From JASHVB01 sp035523995 (lineage in GTDB: Bacteria > Pseudomonadota > Alphaproteobacteria > Acetobacterales > Acetobacteraceae): a stretch of DNA of 64,000 bases. Numbering within the stretch: position 1 is the stretch's first letter; each line of letters starts with the position of its first letter. The notes under the pieces were generated by a model that saw nothing but the letters and a program-made list of their open reading frames with translations, made no database searches and had not been told where the DNA came from. A program made the position numbers and the translations under genes. This document shows positions 43,197 to 50,950 of the stretch, piece after piece. The DNA lies in contig DATKPQ010000118.1 of assembly GCA_035523995.1 (NCBI GenBank), positions 7,261 through 71,260 on the forward strand, written 5' to 3'.

Positions 43197-45956
43197 ATGC
43201 TCGCTTCGATCGCCCGCGCCATTTTTGGCACCGCCAATGACCGTTCGTTGAAGGCATACCAGCGACGGGTCCCCCAGATCAACGCGCTGGAACCGGCAAT
43301 GCACGCGTTGTCCGATGAGGCGCTGGCGGCCAAGACCGTGGAGTTCCGCGAAAAGCTGGCCAATGGCGCCACGCTGGACGAACTGCTGCCGGAGGCGTTC
43401 GCAGCGGTGCGTGAGGCCGGCATCCGCACGCTGGCGCAGCGCCATTTCGATGTGCAGATGGTCGGCGGCATGGTGCTGCACGACGGCAAGATTTCCGAGA
43501 TGAAGACCGGCGAAGGCAAGACTCTGGTTGCCACGCTGCCGGTGTATCTGAACGCGCTGGCCGGCAAGGGCGTGCACGTGGTCACCGTGAACGACTACCT
43601 GGCCCGACGCGATGCGGACTGGATGGGGCAGATCTACCGGTTCCTGGGCATGACGGTCGGCGTGATCGTGCACGGTCAGGACGATGCGACCAAGCGCGAG
43701 CAATACGCGGCCGACATCACCTATGGCACCAACAACGAGTTCGGCTTCGACTATCTGCGCGACAATATGAAATACCGGCTGGAGGACATGGTCCAGCGGG
43801 AATTCTGCTACGGGATCGTGGACGAGGTGGACTCGATCCTGATCGACGAGGCCCGCACGCCGCTGATTATTTCGGGCCCGGCCGAGGACAGTTCCGATCT
43901 GTATCGCCGGGTCAATACGGTGGTGGCGGAACTAGTGAAGGACGAGGAAACCTACGACAAGGATGAAAAATTCCGCACCGTGTCGCTGACCGAGATGGGA
44001 TCGGAGCGGGTCGAGGAAATGCTGCGGGATGCTGGCGTGTTGACCGAGGGCAATCTGTACGACATTTTCAATGTTTCGGTGGTGCACCACGTGCAGCAGT
44101 CGCTGCGTGCACATACGCTGTTTGCCCGCGATGTGGATTACATCGTGCGCCAGGACCAGGTGATCATCATCGACGAATTCACCGGCCGCATGATGCAGGG
44201 GCGCCGCTATTCCGACGGGTTGCACCAGGCGCTGGAGGCGAAGGAATTCGTCACGGTGCAGGCCGAGAACCAGACGATGGCGAGCATCACCTTCCAGAAC
44301 TATTTCCGCCTGTATCCGAAGCTGGCCGGCATGACCGGCACGGCGATGACGGAAGCCGACGAGTTCGCGGAAATCTATAATCTCGACGTGGTGGAAATTC
44401 CGACCAACGTTGCGGTGATCCGGGCTGACGAGGATGACGAGGTCTATCGCACCGCCGAGGAGAAATACGAGGCGCTGTCGGCGCTGATCCAGGAAAGCCG
44501 CCAGCGCGGGCAGCCGGTGCTGGTGGGCACGGTCTCGATCGAAAAGAGCGAGGTGATCAGCGATCTCTTGAAAAAGAAGAAGGTGCCGCATGCGGTGCTG
44601 AACGCACGCTTCCACGAGCAAGAGGCGGAGATCGTGGCGCAAGCGGGCGCCCCCGGGGCGATTACGATCGCGACCAACATGGCGGGGCGCGGCACCGACA
44701 TCAAACTCGGCGGCAATCTGGAAATGCGACTGAAGAAGGAATTGGAGGGCATCGAGGACGCGGAGCAAGTCGCGGCGAAGGAAGCGACAATCCGCGCCGA
44801 GATTGCCGAGGCGCATGAGAAGGTGAAGGCGGCCGGCGGATTGTTTGTGATCGGCACCGAGAGGCACGAGAGCCGGCGGGTGGACAACCAGTTGCGCGGG
44901 CGGTCGGGGCGGCAGGGCGATCCGGGGCGGTCGCGGTTCTTCCTGTCGCTGGAAGACGACCTGATGCGCATCTTTGGCTCCGACCGGATGGGCGGGATGT
45001 TGCAGAAGCTGGGGTTGCAGCACGGCGAGGCGATCGTGCATCCCTGGATCAACAAGGCGCTGGAGAAGGCGCAAAAGAAGGTGGAGGAGCGCAACTTCGA
45101 CACCCGCAAAAACGTGCTGAAGTACGACGACGTGATGAACGCGCAGCGCAAGGAAGTGTACGCGCAGCGCAAGGAGTTCATGAAGGCGACCGACGTGTCG
45201 GAGACGGTGACCGACATGCGCGCCGAGGTAATTGCCGCCATGGTGGCGCAGCGTATCCCGGAGAAGGCGTTTGCCGAGCAATGGCAATTGCCCGATCTGG
45301 CCGAGGACGTCCGCCGCGTGCTGAACCTGAACGTGCCGGTAGAGGAATGGGGGCGCGAGGAGGGCATCGACGAGACGCATCTGCGCGAGCGGATCGAAAA
45401 CGCGTCGGATGCGTATATGGCCGCGAAGGCGGCCAATATGGGCCCCGACCTGATGCGCATGATCGAGAAGTCGCTGCTGCTGCAAGTGCTTGATGCAGTT
45501 TGGAAGGAACATTTGTACGCGCTGGACCATCTGCGCCAGGGCATCGGGTTGCGTGCCTACGGGCAGCGCGACCCGCTAAATGAGTACAAGGCTGAAGCCT
45601 TTGCCTTGTTCAACGCGATGCTGGATGAGCTGAAGGAACGCGTTACGATGATGCTCGCGCGCGTCGAGTTGGCGCCAGAGCAATCGATGCCGCCACCGCC
45701 GCGTCCGATGCAGGTGGTGGAGAGCCATCCGGAGCCGGAGTCCGCGCTTGCCGCGGCGCGCGAGCCGGAGATGGCGCTGGAAGGCGCGGGGGCCGCGATG
45801 ATGGAGGCGCCGATGCCGGTGGCGGTGCAGCCGATGCGCGCGGCGGCGGTGGACCCGAACGATCCGAACACGTGGCGGAATGTGGGGCGGAATGCGCTGT
45901 GCCCGTGCGGGTCGGGGAAGAAGTACAAGCACTGCCACGGACGGTTGGGGGCGTAG
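43197..45956 (+). CDS. secA: Preprotein translocase ATPase SecA
   Basis: The 919-residue motor protein of the Sec pathway drives preproteins through SecYEG. MKTGEGKT (102-109) is the Walker A and DEVDSILIDEARTP the Walker B/DEAD-like motif; TGTAMTEADEF, TNMAGRGTDIKLGGNL and RGRSGRQGDPGRSRFFLSLED are typical helicase-like blocks. A C-terminal SEC-C zinc motif (CPCGSGKKYKHCHG) ends the protein. ATG at 43197 has GGAAGG five bases upstream. It is the only essential housekeeping secretion gene in the window and is divergent from the ECF sigma gene. Confidence 0.97.
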   Translation: MLASIARAIFGTANDRSLKAYQRRVPQINALEPAMHALSDEALAAKTVEFREKLANGATLDELLPEAFAAVREAGIRTLAQRHFDVQMVGGMVLHDGKISEMKTGEGKTLVATLPVYLNALAGKGVHVVTVNDYLARRDADWMGQIYRFLGMTVGVIVHGQDDATKREQYAADITYGTNNEFGFDYLRDNMKYRLEDMVQREFCYGIVDEVDSILIDEARTPLIISGPAEDSSDLYRRVNTVVAELVKDEETYDKDEKFRTVSLTEMGSERVEEMLRDAGVLTEGNLYDIFNVSVVHHVQQSLRAHTLFARDVDYIVRQDQVIIIDEFTGRMMQGRRYSDGLHQALEAKEFVTVQAENQTMASITFQNYFRLYPKLAGMTGTAMTEADEFAEIYNLDVVEIPTNVAVIRADEDDEVYRTAEEKYEALSALIQESRQRGQPVLVGTVSIEKSEVISDLLKKKKVPHAVLNARFHEQEAEIVAQAGAPGAITIATNMAGRGTDIKLGGNLEMRLKKELEGIEDAEQVAAKEATIRAEIAEAHEKVKAAGGLFVIGTERHESRRVDNQLRGRSGRQGDPGRSRFFLSLEDDLMRIFGSDRMGGMLQKLGLQHGEAIVHPWINKALEKAQKKVEERNFDTRKNVLKYDDVMNAQRKEVYAQRKEFMKATDVSETVTDMRAEVIAAMVAQRIPEKAFAEQWQLPDLAEDVRRVLNLNVPVEEWGREEGIDETHLRERIENASDAYMAAKAANMGPDLMRMIEKSLLLQVLDAVWKEHLYALDHLRQGIGLRAYGQRDPLNEYKAEAFALFNAMLDELKERVTMMLARVELAPEQSMPPPPRPMQVVESHPEPESALAAAREPEMALEGAGAAMMEAPMPVAVQPMRAAAVDPNDPNTWRNVGRNALCPCGSGKKYKHCHGRLGA

Positions 45957-45980
45957 TACGCCGCATCGGGTTAAGAACCA

Positions 45981-46015
45981 GGTTGCTTCGTCGCTACGCG
46001 CCTCGCAATGACGTG
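45981..46015. repeat. F1 repeat arm overlapping the end of the ABC ATPase gene
   Basis: A single F1 arm (ggttgcttcgtcgctacgcg to aatgacg) lies between the convergent secA and ABC ATPase genes. It encodes the final residues and the stop codon of the ABC ATPase (positions 45994-46012). Confidence 0.85.
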
Positions 46016-46779
46016 GTGCGCTCCCTCGTCGCCCGGTACTCCCGGCGCACGATCTCCATCAGCTCGGCCACCGATGTCGCCGCCGCGTCCTTCTCATACG
46101 TGATCTTGCCGTGCTGCATCAGCACGATGCGATCGGCGATATCCAGGGTCTGCGCGTAATTGTGCATGATCATCGCGATCGAATGCCGCCCCTCCTGCTT
46201 CAGCCGCAACAGCAGGTCGATGATCAAGCCGGCCTCGCGGGCGCCCATGGCGGCCAGCGGCTCGTCCAACAGCAGAATGCGCGCGTCCGATGTCACGGCG
46301 CGGGCCACGGCAATCGCCTGGCGTTGTCCGCCGGACAGACGCTCTACCGGCAGGTCAACCGAGGGGATGTGCACGCCCATGCCCGCAAGACTCTCCGCGG
46401 CGCGCCGGCGCATGGCGCGGTGGTTCAGTAGCCGCAGCGGACCACCGTACAGGATCTCACGATTCAAAAACATGTTGTGATAGACGCTGAGCGAATTCGC
46501 CAGCGCCAGATCCTGGTAAACGCATTCGATTCCCAAGGACCGCGCATGATCCACCGATCCCAGCGCCACCTCGCTGCCGTCGATGACCAGGCGTCCACTG
46601 CTGGGCGGCTGATAACCGGTGAGAATTTTCATCAGCGTCGATTTACCGGCACCATTGTCGCCCAGGATGCCGAGGATCTCGCCCTGACGTAGCGTCAGCG
46701 ACACTCCATCCAGCGCGGTCACGGCACCGAAGCGCTTGACGATATTGTCGGCACGCAGGGTCTCGCGATGGTCGCTCAT
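45994..46779 (-). CDS. Sugar ABC transporter ATP-binding protein (FrcA-like, single domain)
   Basis: A 261-residue ABC ATPase with Walker A GDNGAGKST, the LSGGQRQAIAVARA signature and Walker B ILLLDEPLAAMG. It has one ATPase domain, unlike the double-domain RbsA/XylG type, so it matches the FrcA/single-domain group of the CUT2 family. It probably powers uptake of a monosaccharide or related compound with the permease and binding protein genes that follow upstream on the same strand. The last residues TSLRGA and the stop are encoded by an F1 repeat, so the native C-terminus may have been replaced. It overlaps the permease stop by four bases. Confidence 0.92.
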   Translation of the reverse strand: MSDHRETLRADNIVKRFGAVTALDGVSLTLRQGEILGILGDNGAGKSTLMKILTGYQPPSSGRLVIDGSEVALGSVDHARSLGIECVYQDLALANSLSVYHNMFLNREILYGGPLRLLNHRAMRRRAAESLAGMGVHIPSVDLPVERLSGGQRQAIAVARAVTSDARILLLDEPLAAMGAREAGLIIDLLLRLKQEGRHSIAMIMHNYAQTLDIADRIVLMQHGKITYEKDAAATSVAELMEIVRREYRATRERTTSLRGA

Positions 46780-47750
46780 CGGCGACCGCCCTGGCGCGCG
46801 AGGCGTCTTATATAGGTATTGAACAGCATGGCGGCAAGGATCGCGGCGCCCAGGATGATATTGAACAAGAAGGCGTTGATGCCGATCAGGGTGAAGCCGT
46901 CGTTCAGTACGCCCAGGACGAGTGCACCGATCAGGCCGCCAATGATGGTGCCCGATCCGCCCGCCAGCGACGTGCCGCCGATCACGCCGGCGGCCACGGC
47001 CAGGAACATGATCTGGTTACCGCCCGCTTGCGGATCGATCGAGCCGATGCGGAATGCTTCCAGGCAGCCGGTCAGTCCCGACAACACGCCCGACAGTACG
47101 AAATTGCCGATCTTGATGCGCATGACGCGGATGCCAGCTTCGCGCGCACCGGTCTCATTGGCTCCGGAGGCGGTGGTGTGCAGTCCCCAGCGCGTGTGGC
47201 GCAGTACCACGTGCAGCACGGCTACCACGCCAAACGCCCACAGGATTTCGCTGTAGCCCCATGCGCCCATGAACTGCGCCAGCATCGGCCCGCCTGGCGG
47301 CGTCACCGGCGTGCCGTGGGAGATCGTCAGCGTCAGGCCGTTCACCAGGAACAATGTGCCGAGCGTGGTGACGAAGGAGGGGATGCCCAAGACCAGGGTG
47401 ATGACGCCATTCGCCAGGCCGACGCCGCCAGCCGCCACCAGACCTAACAAGAGGGCCAGAATCACGGGAATGCCGGCCTGGGCGGCGAAATACATGACGA
47501 ACGGCGCCAGGGCGAAGACCATGCCGGCGGAGAGATCGATCTCGCCGCCGATCATCAGCATGATCTCGCCACAGGAGATGATCGCCGCGGGGGCGACGAA
47601 CTGCGACAGGTTTTCCAGGCTGGCGTTGGTCAGCAGGAAGTCGTGGTTGGCGTTCTCGAACCAGGCGATCAGCAGCAGCGCCACGACAAGGATGCTGGCC
47701 TCCTGCCAGCGCGCGAACGCCTCTAACACCCGTCGGTGCGGGCGGGTCAT
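46776..47750 (-). CDS. Sugar ABC transporter permease (RbsC/FrcC-like)
   Basis: The 324-residue permease has about nine or ten helices and the CUT2-family blocks GEIMLMIGGEIDLSAGMV, GLANGVITLVLGIPSFVTTLGT and GLTGCLEAFRIGS. It forms the membrane channel of the uptake system. It is translationally coupled to the ATPase gene by a four-base overlap. The binding-protein gene is 142 bases upstream, separated by a pair of F2 hairpins. Confidence 0.92.
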   Translation of the reverse strand: MTRPHRRVLEAFARWQEASILVVALLLIAWFENANHDFLLTNASLENLSQFVAPAAIISCGEIMLMIGGEIDLSAGMVFALAPFVMYFAAQAGIPVILALLLGLVAAGGVGLANGVITLVLGIPSFVTTLGTLFLVNGLTLTISHGTPVTPPGGPMLAQFMGAWGYSEILWAFGVVAVLHVVLRHTRWGLHTTASGANETGAREAGIRVMRIKIGNFVLSGVLSGLTGCLEAFRIGSIDPQAGGNQIMFLAVAAGVIGGTSLAGGSGTIIGGLIGALVLGVLNDGFTLIGINAFLFNIILGAAILAAMLFNTYIRRLARQGGRR

Positions 47751-47768
47751 GTATCGACGATCCTCTCG

Positions 47769-47879
47769 TCATGGCCGGGCTTGACCCGGCCATCTCGCCC
47801 AGCAGATCGGACGCGTGTGGCCGCTGTGTGGCGCGATTGCCGGTGCGTTGATGGCCGGGTCGAGGCCGGCCATGACGCG
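47769..47879. repeat. F2 inverted pair between ABC binding-protein and permease genes
   Basis: Two F2 copies (47769-47794 and 47850-47879) lie in opposite orientation about 55 bases apart, each itself a hairpin. The pair lies in the only sizeable gap of the transporter operon, where it could stabilise the upstream binding-protein message or partly terminate. Similar F2 pairs lie at 56.96-57.10 and 61.54-61.64 kb. Confidence 0.85.
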
Positions 47880-47892
47880 ACGGTTCCGGCTA

Positions 47893-48960
47893 TCATACCT
47901 TGATCGGCCCGGACCGCGGCACGTATTGCTCCTTGCTGGAACTGCCTTCGTAACGGGTCTTGGAGGACAGATAGGGTTCGACGTTGCCCTTGGTGACGAA
48001 TTTCAGGCCGGTGTTGATGTCCGCCGGACCAGTCAGGCCACCGGACGCAACGAACATGAACATTTCCATCACGGTGTAGAAACCTTGCAGATAGGCCTGC
48101 TGGTCGATGGTGAAGTCCAGGTCGCCGCTGTGGATCAATTCCAGCGTGCGCGGCAGCAGGTCGTAGCCGCCGGCATGCACGCCTTTCGAGGCGAGCTTGA
48201 ACTGCTGCATCACTTCGCCGACGCCCTGCGTGCTGCCGGCATCCACCGCGAACATGCCCTTCAGGTCCTGGTGGCCGAGATAGAAGGCTTTGATCTTCCC
48301 CAATTCCTCGTTCACAGTGGCGCCGGTGGCGATCTGTTGGGTCTGGATGTTCTTGCCGGATTTCTTGATTGCGGCGACGGCGCCGTCCAATCGCGGCTGG
48401 ATGTTGAGCTGGCCGGGCGTGGCGATGAACAAGGCCACCAAACCTGAATCGACCATGGACGCGATGCGCTCGCCCATCTGGTAGCCGGATTGATAAAGGT
48501 CTTGTCCGATATAGGCGAGGCGCTTGTTGGCGCTGCCGGCGGGTGCGTCGGCATTGTAGGCGAATACCGGGATACCTGCGTCCAGTGCGCGCTGTGTCGG
48601 GGCATCGAAGGCGTGCGGATCGACGATCGGCACCGCGATGCCCGATGCCTTGGCGGCGATGGCGGCGTTCATCGCGTTCACCATTTCCGCGACGTCGGCG
48701 GTCGCGGAGCCGGTCCACTGATAGGTGCAGTCCAATAGAGCGCAGGCGTCCTGGATGCCGTATTGCGTGGGCACGAAGAACGGGTTGGTGGTGACGTGGT
48801 TGACGAATACGAACCGCCAATGCGGATGGGGCGGGAAGGCCGAGGGATTCGCCGCGCGGGCCTCGCGCATGCCAGCGAGCAAAGCGAATGCACCGCCCAG
48901 TCCGGCGCCATACAACATCGCTCGACGCGCCACGGCGGTCGGGTTGGACTCCTCGGCCAT
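47893..48960 (-). CDS. Sugar ABC transporter substrate-binding protein
   Basis: The 355-residue periplasmic binding protein (ribose/galactose-type fold) has an N-terminal signal with an Arg pair, ARRAMLYGAGLGGAFALL, cleaved near MREARAA, which may be a Tat signal. Family blocks include DVAEMVNAMNAAIAAKASGI, YIGQDLYQSGY and GHQDLKGMFAVDAG. It delivers the substrate to the permease. ATG at 48960 has AGGAGG seven bases upstream. The gene order binding protein-permease-ATPase matches frcBCA. The ligand is not identifiable; no regulator or kinase gene adjoins. Confidence 0.9.
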   Translation of the reverse strand: MAEESNPTAVARRAMLYGAGLGGAFALLAGMREARAANPSAFPPHPHWRFVFVNHVTTNPFFVPTQYGIQDACALLDCTYQWTGSATADVAEMVNAMNAAIAAKASGIAVPIVDPHAFDAPTQRALDAGIPVFAYNADAPAGSANKRLAYIGQDLYQSGYQMGERIASMVDSGLVALFIATPGQLNIQPRLDGAVAAIKKSGKNIQTQQIATGATVNEELGKIKAFYLGHQDLKGMFAVDAGSTQGVGEVMQQFKLASKGVHAGGYDLLPRTLELIHSGDLDFTIDQQAYLQGFYTVMEMFMFVASGGLTGPADINTGLKFVTKGNVEPYLSSKTRYEGSSSKEQYVPRSGPIKV

Positions 48961-49301
48961 TGGTTTCCTCCTGTTGTTAGGGTGGCGAGAGAGTAGGGCA
49001 GAAAGGAACCGCGGTCACGGGACCTCGGTCAATCGCGTGCGAGTTGCGGACATTCGTCGTCGTTGCGAGAAGCCGAGCGACGAAGCAATCTCGTTCGGAC
49101 CAGTGCCCCAACCGTCGGTGCGCTGCGTGAGCCAGATTGCTTGGTCGCTGTGCGCCTCACAGGAAGATGCTTCCCCTCCCACTATCCCCCGAGCCACAAG
49201 GGGAGGGCGAACTTTTTCATCCAGCCGCGGGTCGGCGCCAGGACGGTGGTCAACCGGCAATGACAGAAGGGGAGTGCGCCTGCCGACGCGGTACCGCAGT
49301 A
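48961..49301. other. 341-base gap filled by F1, F3 and F4 repeats
   Basis: An F1 inverted pair (49059-49093 and 49133-49160), an F3 segment (49168-49215) and an F4 segment (49215-49266) occupy most of the gap between the ABC binding protein and speE. The order F1, F3, F4 repeats that at 19.6-19.85 kb. No gene was seen. Confidence 0.75.
49059..49266. repeat. F1-F3-F4 composite repeat block
   Basis: F1 left arm cgttgcgagaagccgagcga, right arm agattgcttggtcgctgtgc, then F3 ccgagccacaaggggaggg and F4 cgcgggtcggcgccagg followed by ggtggtcaaccggcaatgac. The junctions between modules have the same order as in the 19.7 kb block. Confidence 0.75.
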
Positions 49302-50162
49302 TTACAAGTGACGCGCGATATATGGCGGCAGGTTAAATGCGCCCGCATGGATTTCTGGTGTCCAATAGCGCGTGGTGCCTAGAACGCCTGCGGCGTCGGC
49401 ACGCGCGCGGATTTCTTCCACGTCCACGCGCGTCAGCGACGTATCCTTCGCCGCCCAGCCCAGCGTCATGAACCCGCCTACATAGGTCGGGACAGCGGCG
49501 ACGTACGCGGTGACGTGCGGGAAGAATTTCGCGCGGCGTGCGCTGGTTTCTCGTAGTTCGTCGGCCTGCATGAACGGCACGCCGCACTGGTTCACCACCA
49601 ATCCACGCGGCGTCAGGATGCGGGCGCAGTTTTCGTAGAAGGAGTCGGTGAACAACACCTCGCCGACGCCGATCGGATCGGTGGAATCGACGATGATCGC
49701 GTCGAACGCTGCATCGGGCGCGCGTTTAACGTAGTCGATGCCGTCGCCGACGATCACCTCTGCGCGGGGATCGTCCCAGGCGTTGCCGGCGATGTTGGGG
49801 AGGAACTGCCGGGACAGGCGGATCACCTCGCCATCGATCTCGCACATCACCGCGCGCTGTACGGTGTTGTGCTGCAGCACGCGGCGCAGCACGCCTCCAT
49901 CACCGGCGCCGATGATCAAGACGTTTGCCGCTGTGCCATGCGCAAGCAGGGGCACGTGCGTCAGCATTTCCTGGTAGACAAATTCGTCCGCCTCGGTGAT
50001 CTGGATCACGCCGTCCAGGACCATGACGCGGCCGTGCGTGTAGCTTTCGAAGATCACGATGTCCTGGAAGTCGCTCTGCACGCGCGCCAGCTCGCGCTTC
50101 ACCCGGAAGCGCTGGCCCCAGTCGGGGTAGAGGGTCTCGTTGAGCCAGGTGTCGGTGGTCAT
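49302..50162 (-). CDS. speE: Spermidine synthase (polyamine aminopropyltransferase)
   Basis: The 286-residue protein transfers an aminopropyl group from decarboxylated S-adenosylmethionine to putrescine. The nucleotide-binding motif IIGAGDGGVLRR, the acidic DAIIVDSTDPIGVGEVLF, YQEMLTHVPL and YVGGFMTLGWAAK are typical. ATG at 50162 has GACAGG about ten bases upstream. speD, which supplies the decarboxylated co-substrate, is the next gene upstream on the same strand (195-base gap with an F5 element). Confidence 0.93.
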   Translation of the reverse strand: MTTDTWLNETLYPDWGQRFRVKRELARVQSDFQDIVIFESYTHGRVMVLDGVIQITEADEFVYQEMLTHVPLLAHGTAANVLIIGAGDGGVLRRVLQHNTVQRAVMCEIDGEVIRLSRQFLPNIAGNAWDDPRAEVIVGDGIDYVKRAPDAAFDAIIVDSTDPIGVGEVLFTDSFYENCARILTPRGLVVNQCGVPFMQADELRETSARRAKFFPHVTAYVAAVPTYVGGFMTLGWAAKDTSLTRVDVEEIRARADAAGVLGTTRYWTPEIHAGAFNLPPYIARHL

Positions 50163-50297
50163 GACAAATGAACCTGTCCCATGAGGTGGGGTTGGTTGTG
50201 CAGAGGCTCGGCGCGGTTGCGGCGCGGAGCGGGCCAAGGAAGGCGCTGAGCGTAAGGGTTGCCGGGTTGGCAGGAAGCAGGCAGTGTACCGACCCGA

Positions 50298-50359
50298 TCA
50301 CCCTCGCCCTCGGTGCTTCGCACCTCGACCTCTCGCGCACGCAGCGCGGGAGCGGTTTT
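50298..50359 (+). ncRNA. Two-hairpin structured element (family F5, copy 2)
   Basis: Hairpin 1 GGTGC-ttc-GCACC (50312-50324) and hairpin 2 CTCTCGCGC/GCGCGGGAG (50330-50352), followed by TTTT at 50356-50359, mirror the element at 22.11 kb. Stem changes are compensatory (GATGC/GCGTC there, GGTGC/GCACC here). On the minus strand its T-run side overlaps the speD stop codon. The plus-strand orientation has no plus-strand gene upstream, so a simple terminator role is not obvious here; the type is a best guess. Confidence 0.6.
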
Positions 50360-50822
50360 AGACGATCATTCCTCGCCGCTGCTCGGCCAGCAGCATGTGG
50401 TTCGGCGTGAAGGTTGCCTTCAGGACCGGCAGCGACTCGTACGGGTTGCACGACCCGCACATGAAAATGTCGATCGCGGCGAAGTCGCGCTCCGGCCAGG
50501 TGTGGATCGACATGTGGCTTTCGGCCAGGACCAGCACGCCGCTTACGCCGCCATCGGGACCGAAATGATGGAAGTGGCTGTGCAGGATCGTCGCGTTGGC
50601 TGCTTCAGCGGCCTCGCGCAACGCTGCGTCGATCTTCGCCGGATCGGTCAGGTTGCGAGCACCCCACAGGTCCAGCAGCAGATGCGTGCCGGCAAATCTT
50701 ACTCCGTCCTTCTCGACGAAATAATCCTTCTGGGCATCCGACCCCAGCGCTTCTTCCTGGTTGCTGCTCGGAAGTTCCGAGACCATCCCCAGCGGATCGA
50801 GTGATGGATTGAAAGCGTCCAT
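50358..50822 (-). CDS. speD: S-adenosylmethionine decarboxylase proenzyme (bacterial class 1B)
   Basis: The 154-residue proenzyme should self-cleave at the Glu-Ser bond in ESHMSIHTWPE, so S102 becomes the pyruvoyl cofactor. H107 and C122 (MCGSCNP) match the other catalytic residues. It makes decarboxylated S-adenosylmethionine for speE. The ATG at 50822 has AGGGGAG four or five bases upstream. speE follows on the same strand, so the two form a spermidine-synthesis pair. The N-terminal 40 residues are longer than in minimal SpeD proteins. Confidence 0.93.
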   Translation of the reverse strand: MDAFNPSLDPLGMVSELPSSNQEEALGSDAQKDYFVEKDGVRFAGTHLLLDLWGARNLTDPAKIDAALREAAEAANATILHSHFHHFGPDGGVSGVLVLAESHMSIHTWPERDFAAIDIFMCGSCNPYESLPVLKATFTPNHMLLAEQRRGMIV

Positions 50823-50950
50823 CGAGCTCCCCTTTCCTACCAGCAGACAGCCTGTTGGACACACGCGAACAGCCCGCGCGAGCGTCCCCTGGGGCCAAGA
50901 GGAGCGGGACATAGGGAAAGGGGGGGCGGGGTGCAAGAGAAAATATTTGC

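Noticed and set aside
43932..45530. 532-codon minus-strand frame
   Set aside because: Antisense to secA, a certain gene; the His- and Leu-rich translation is a shadow.
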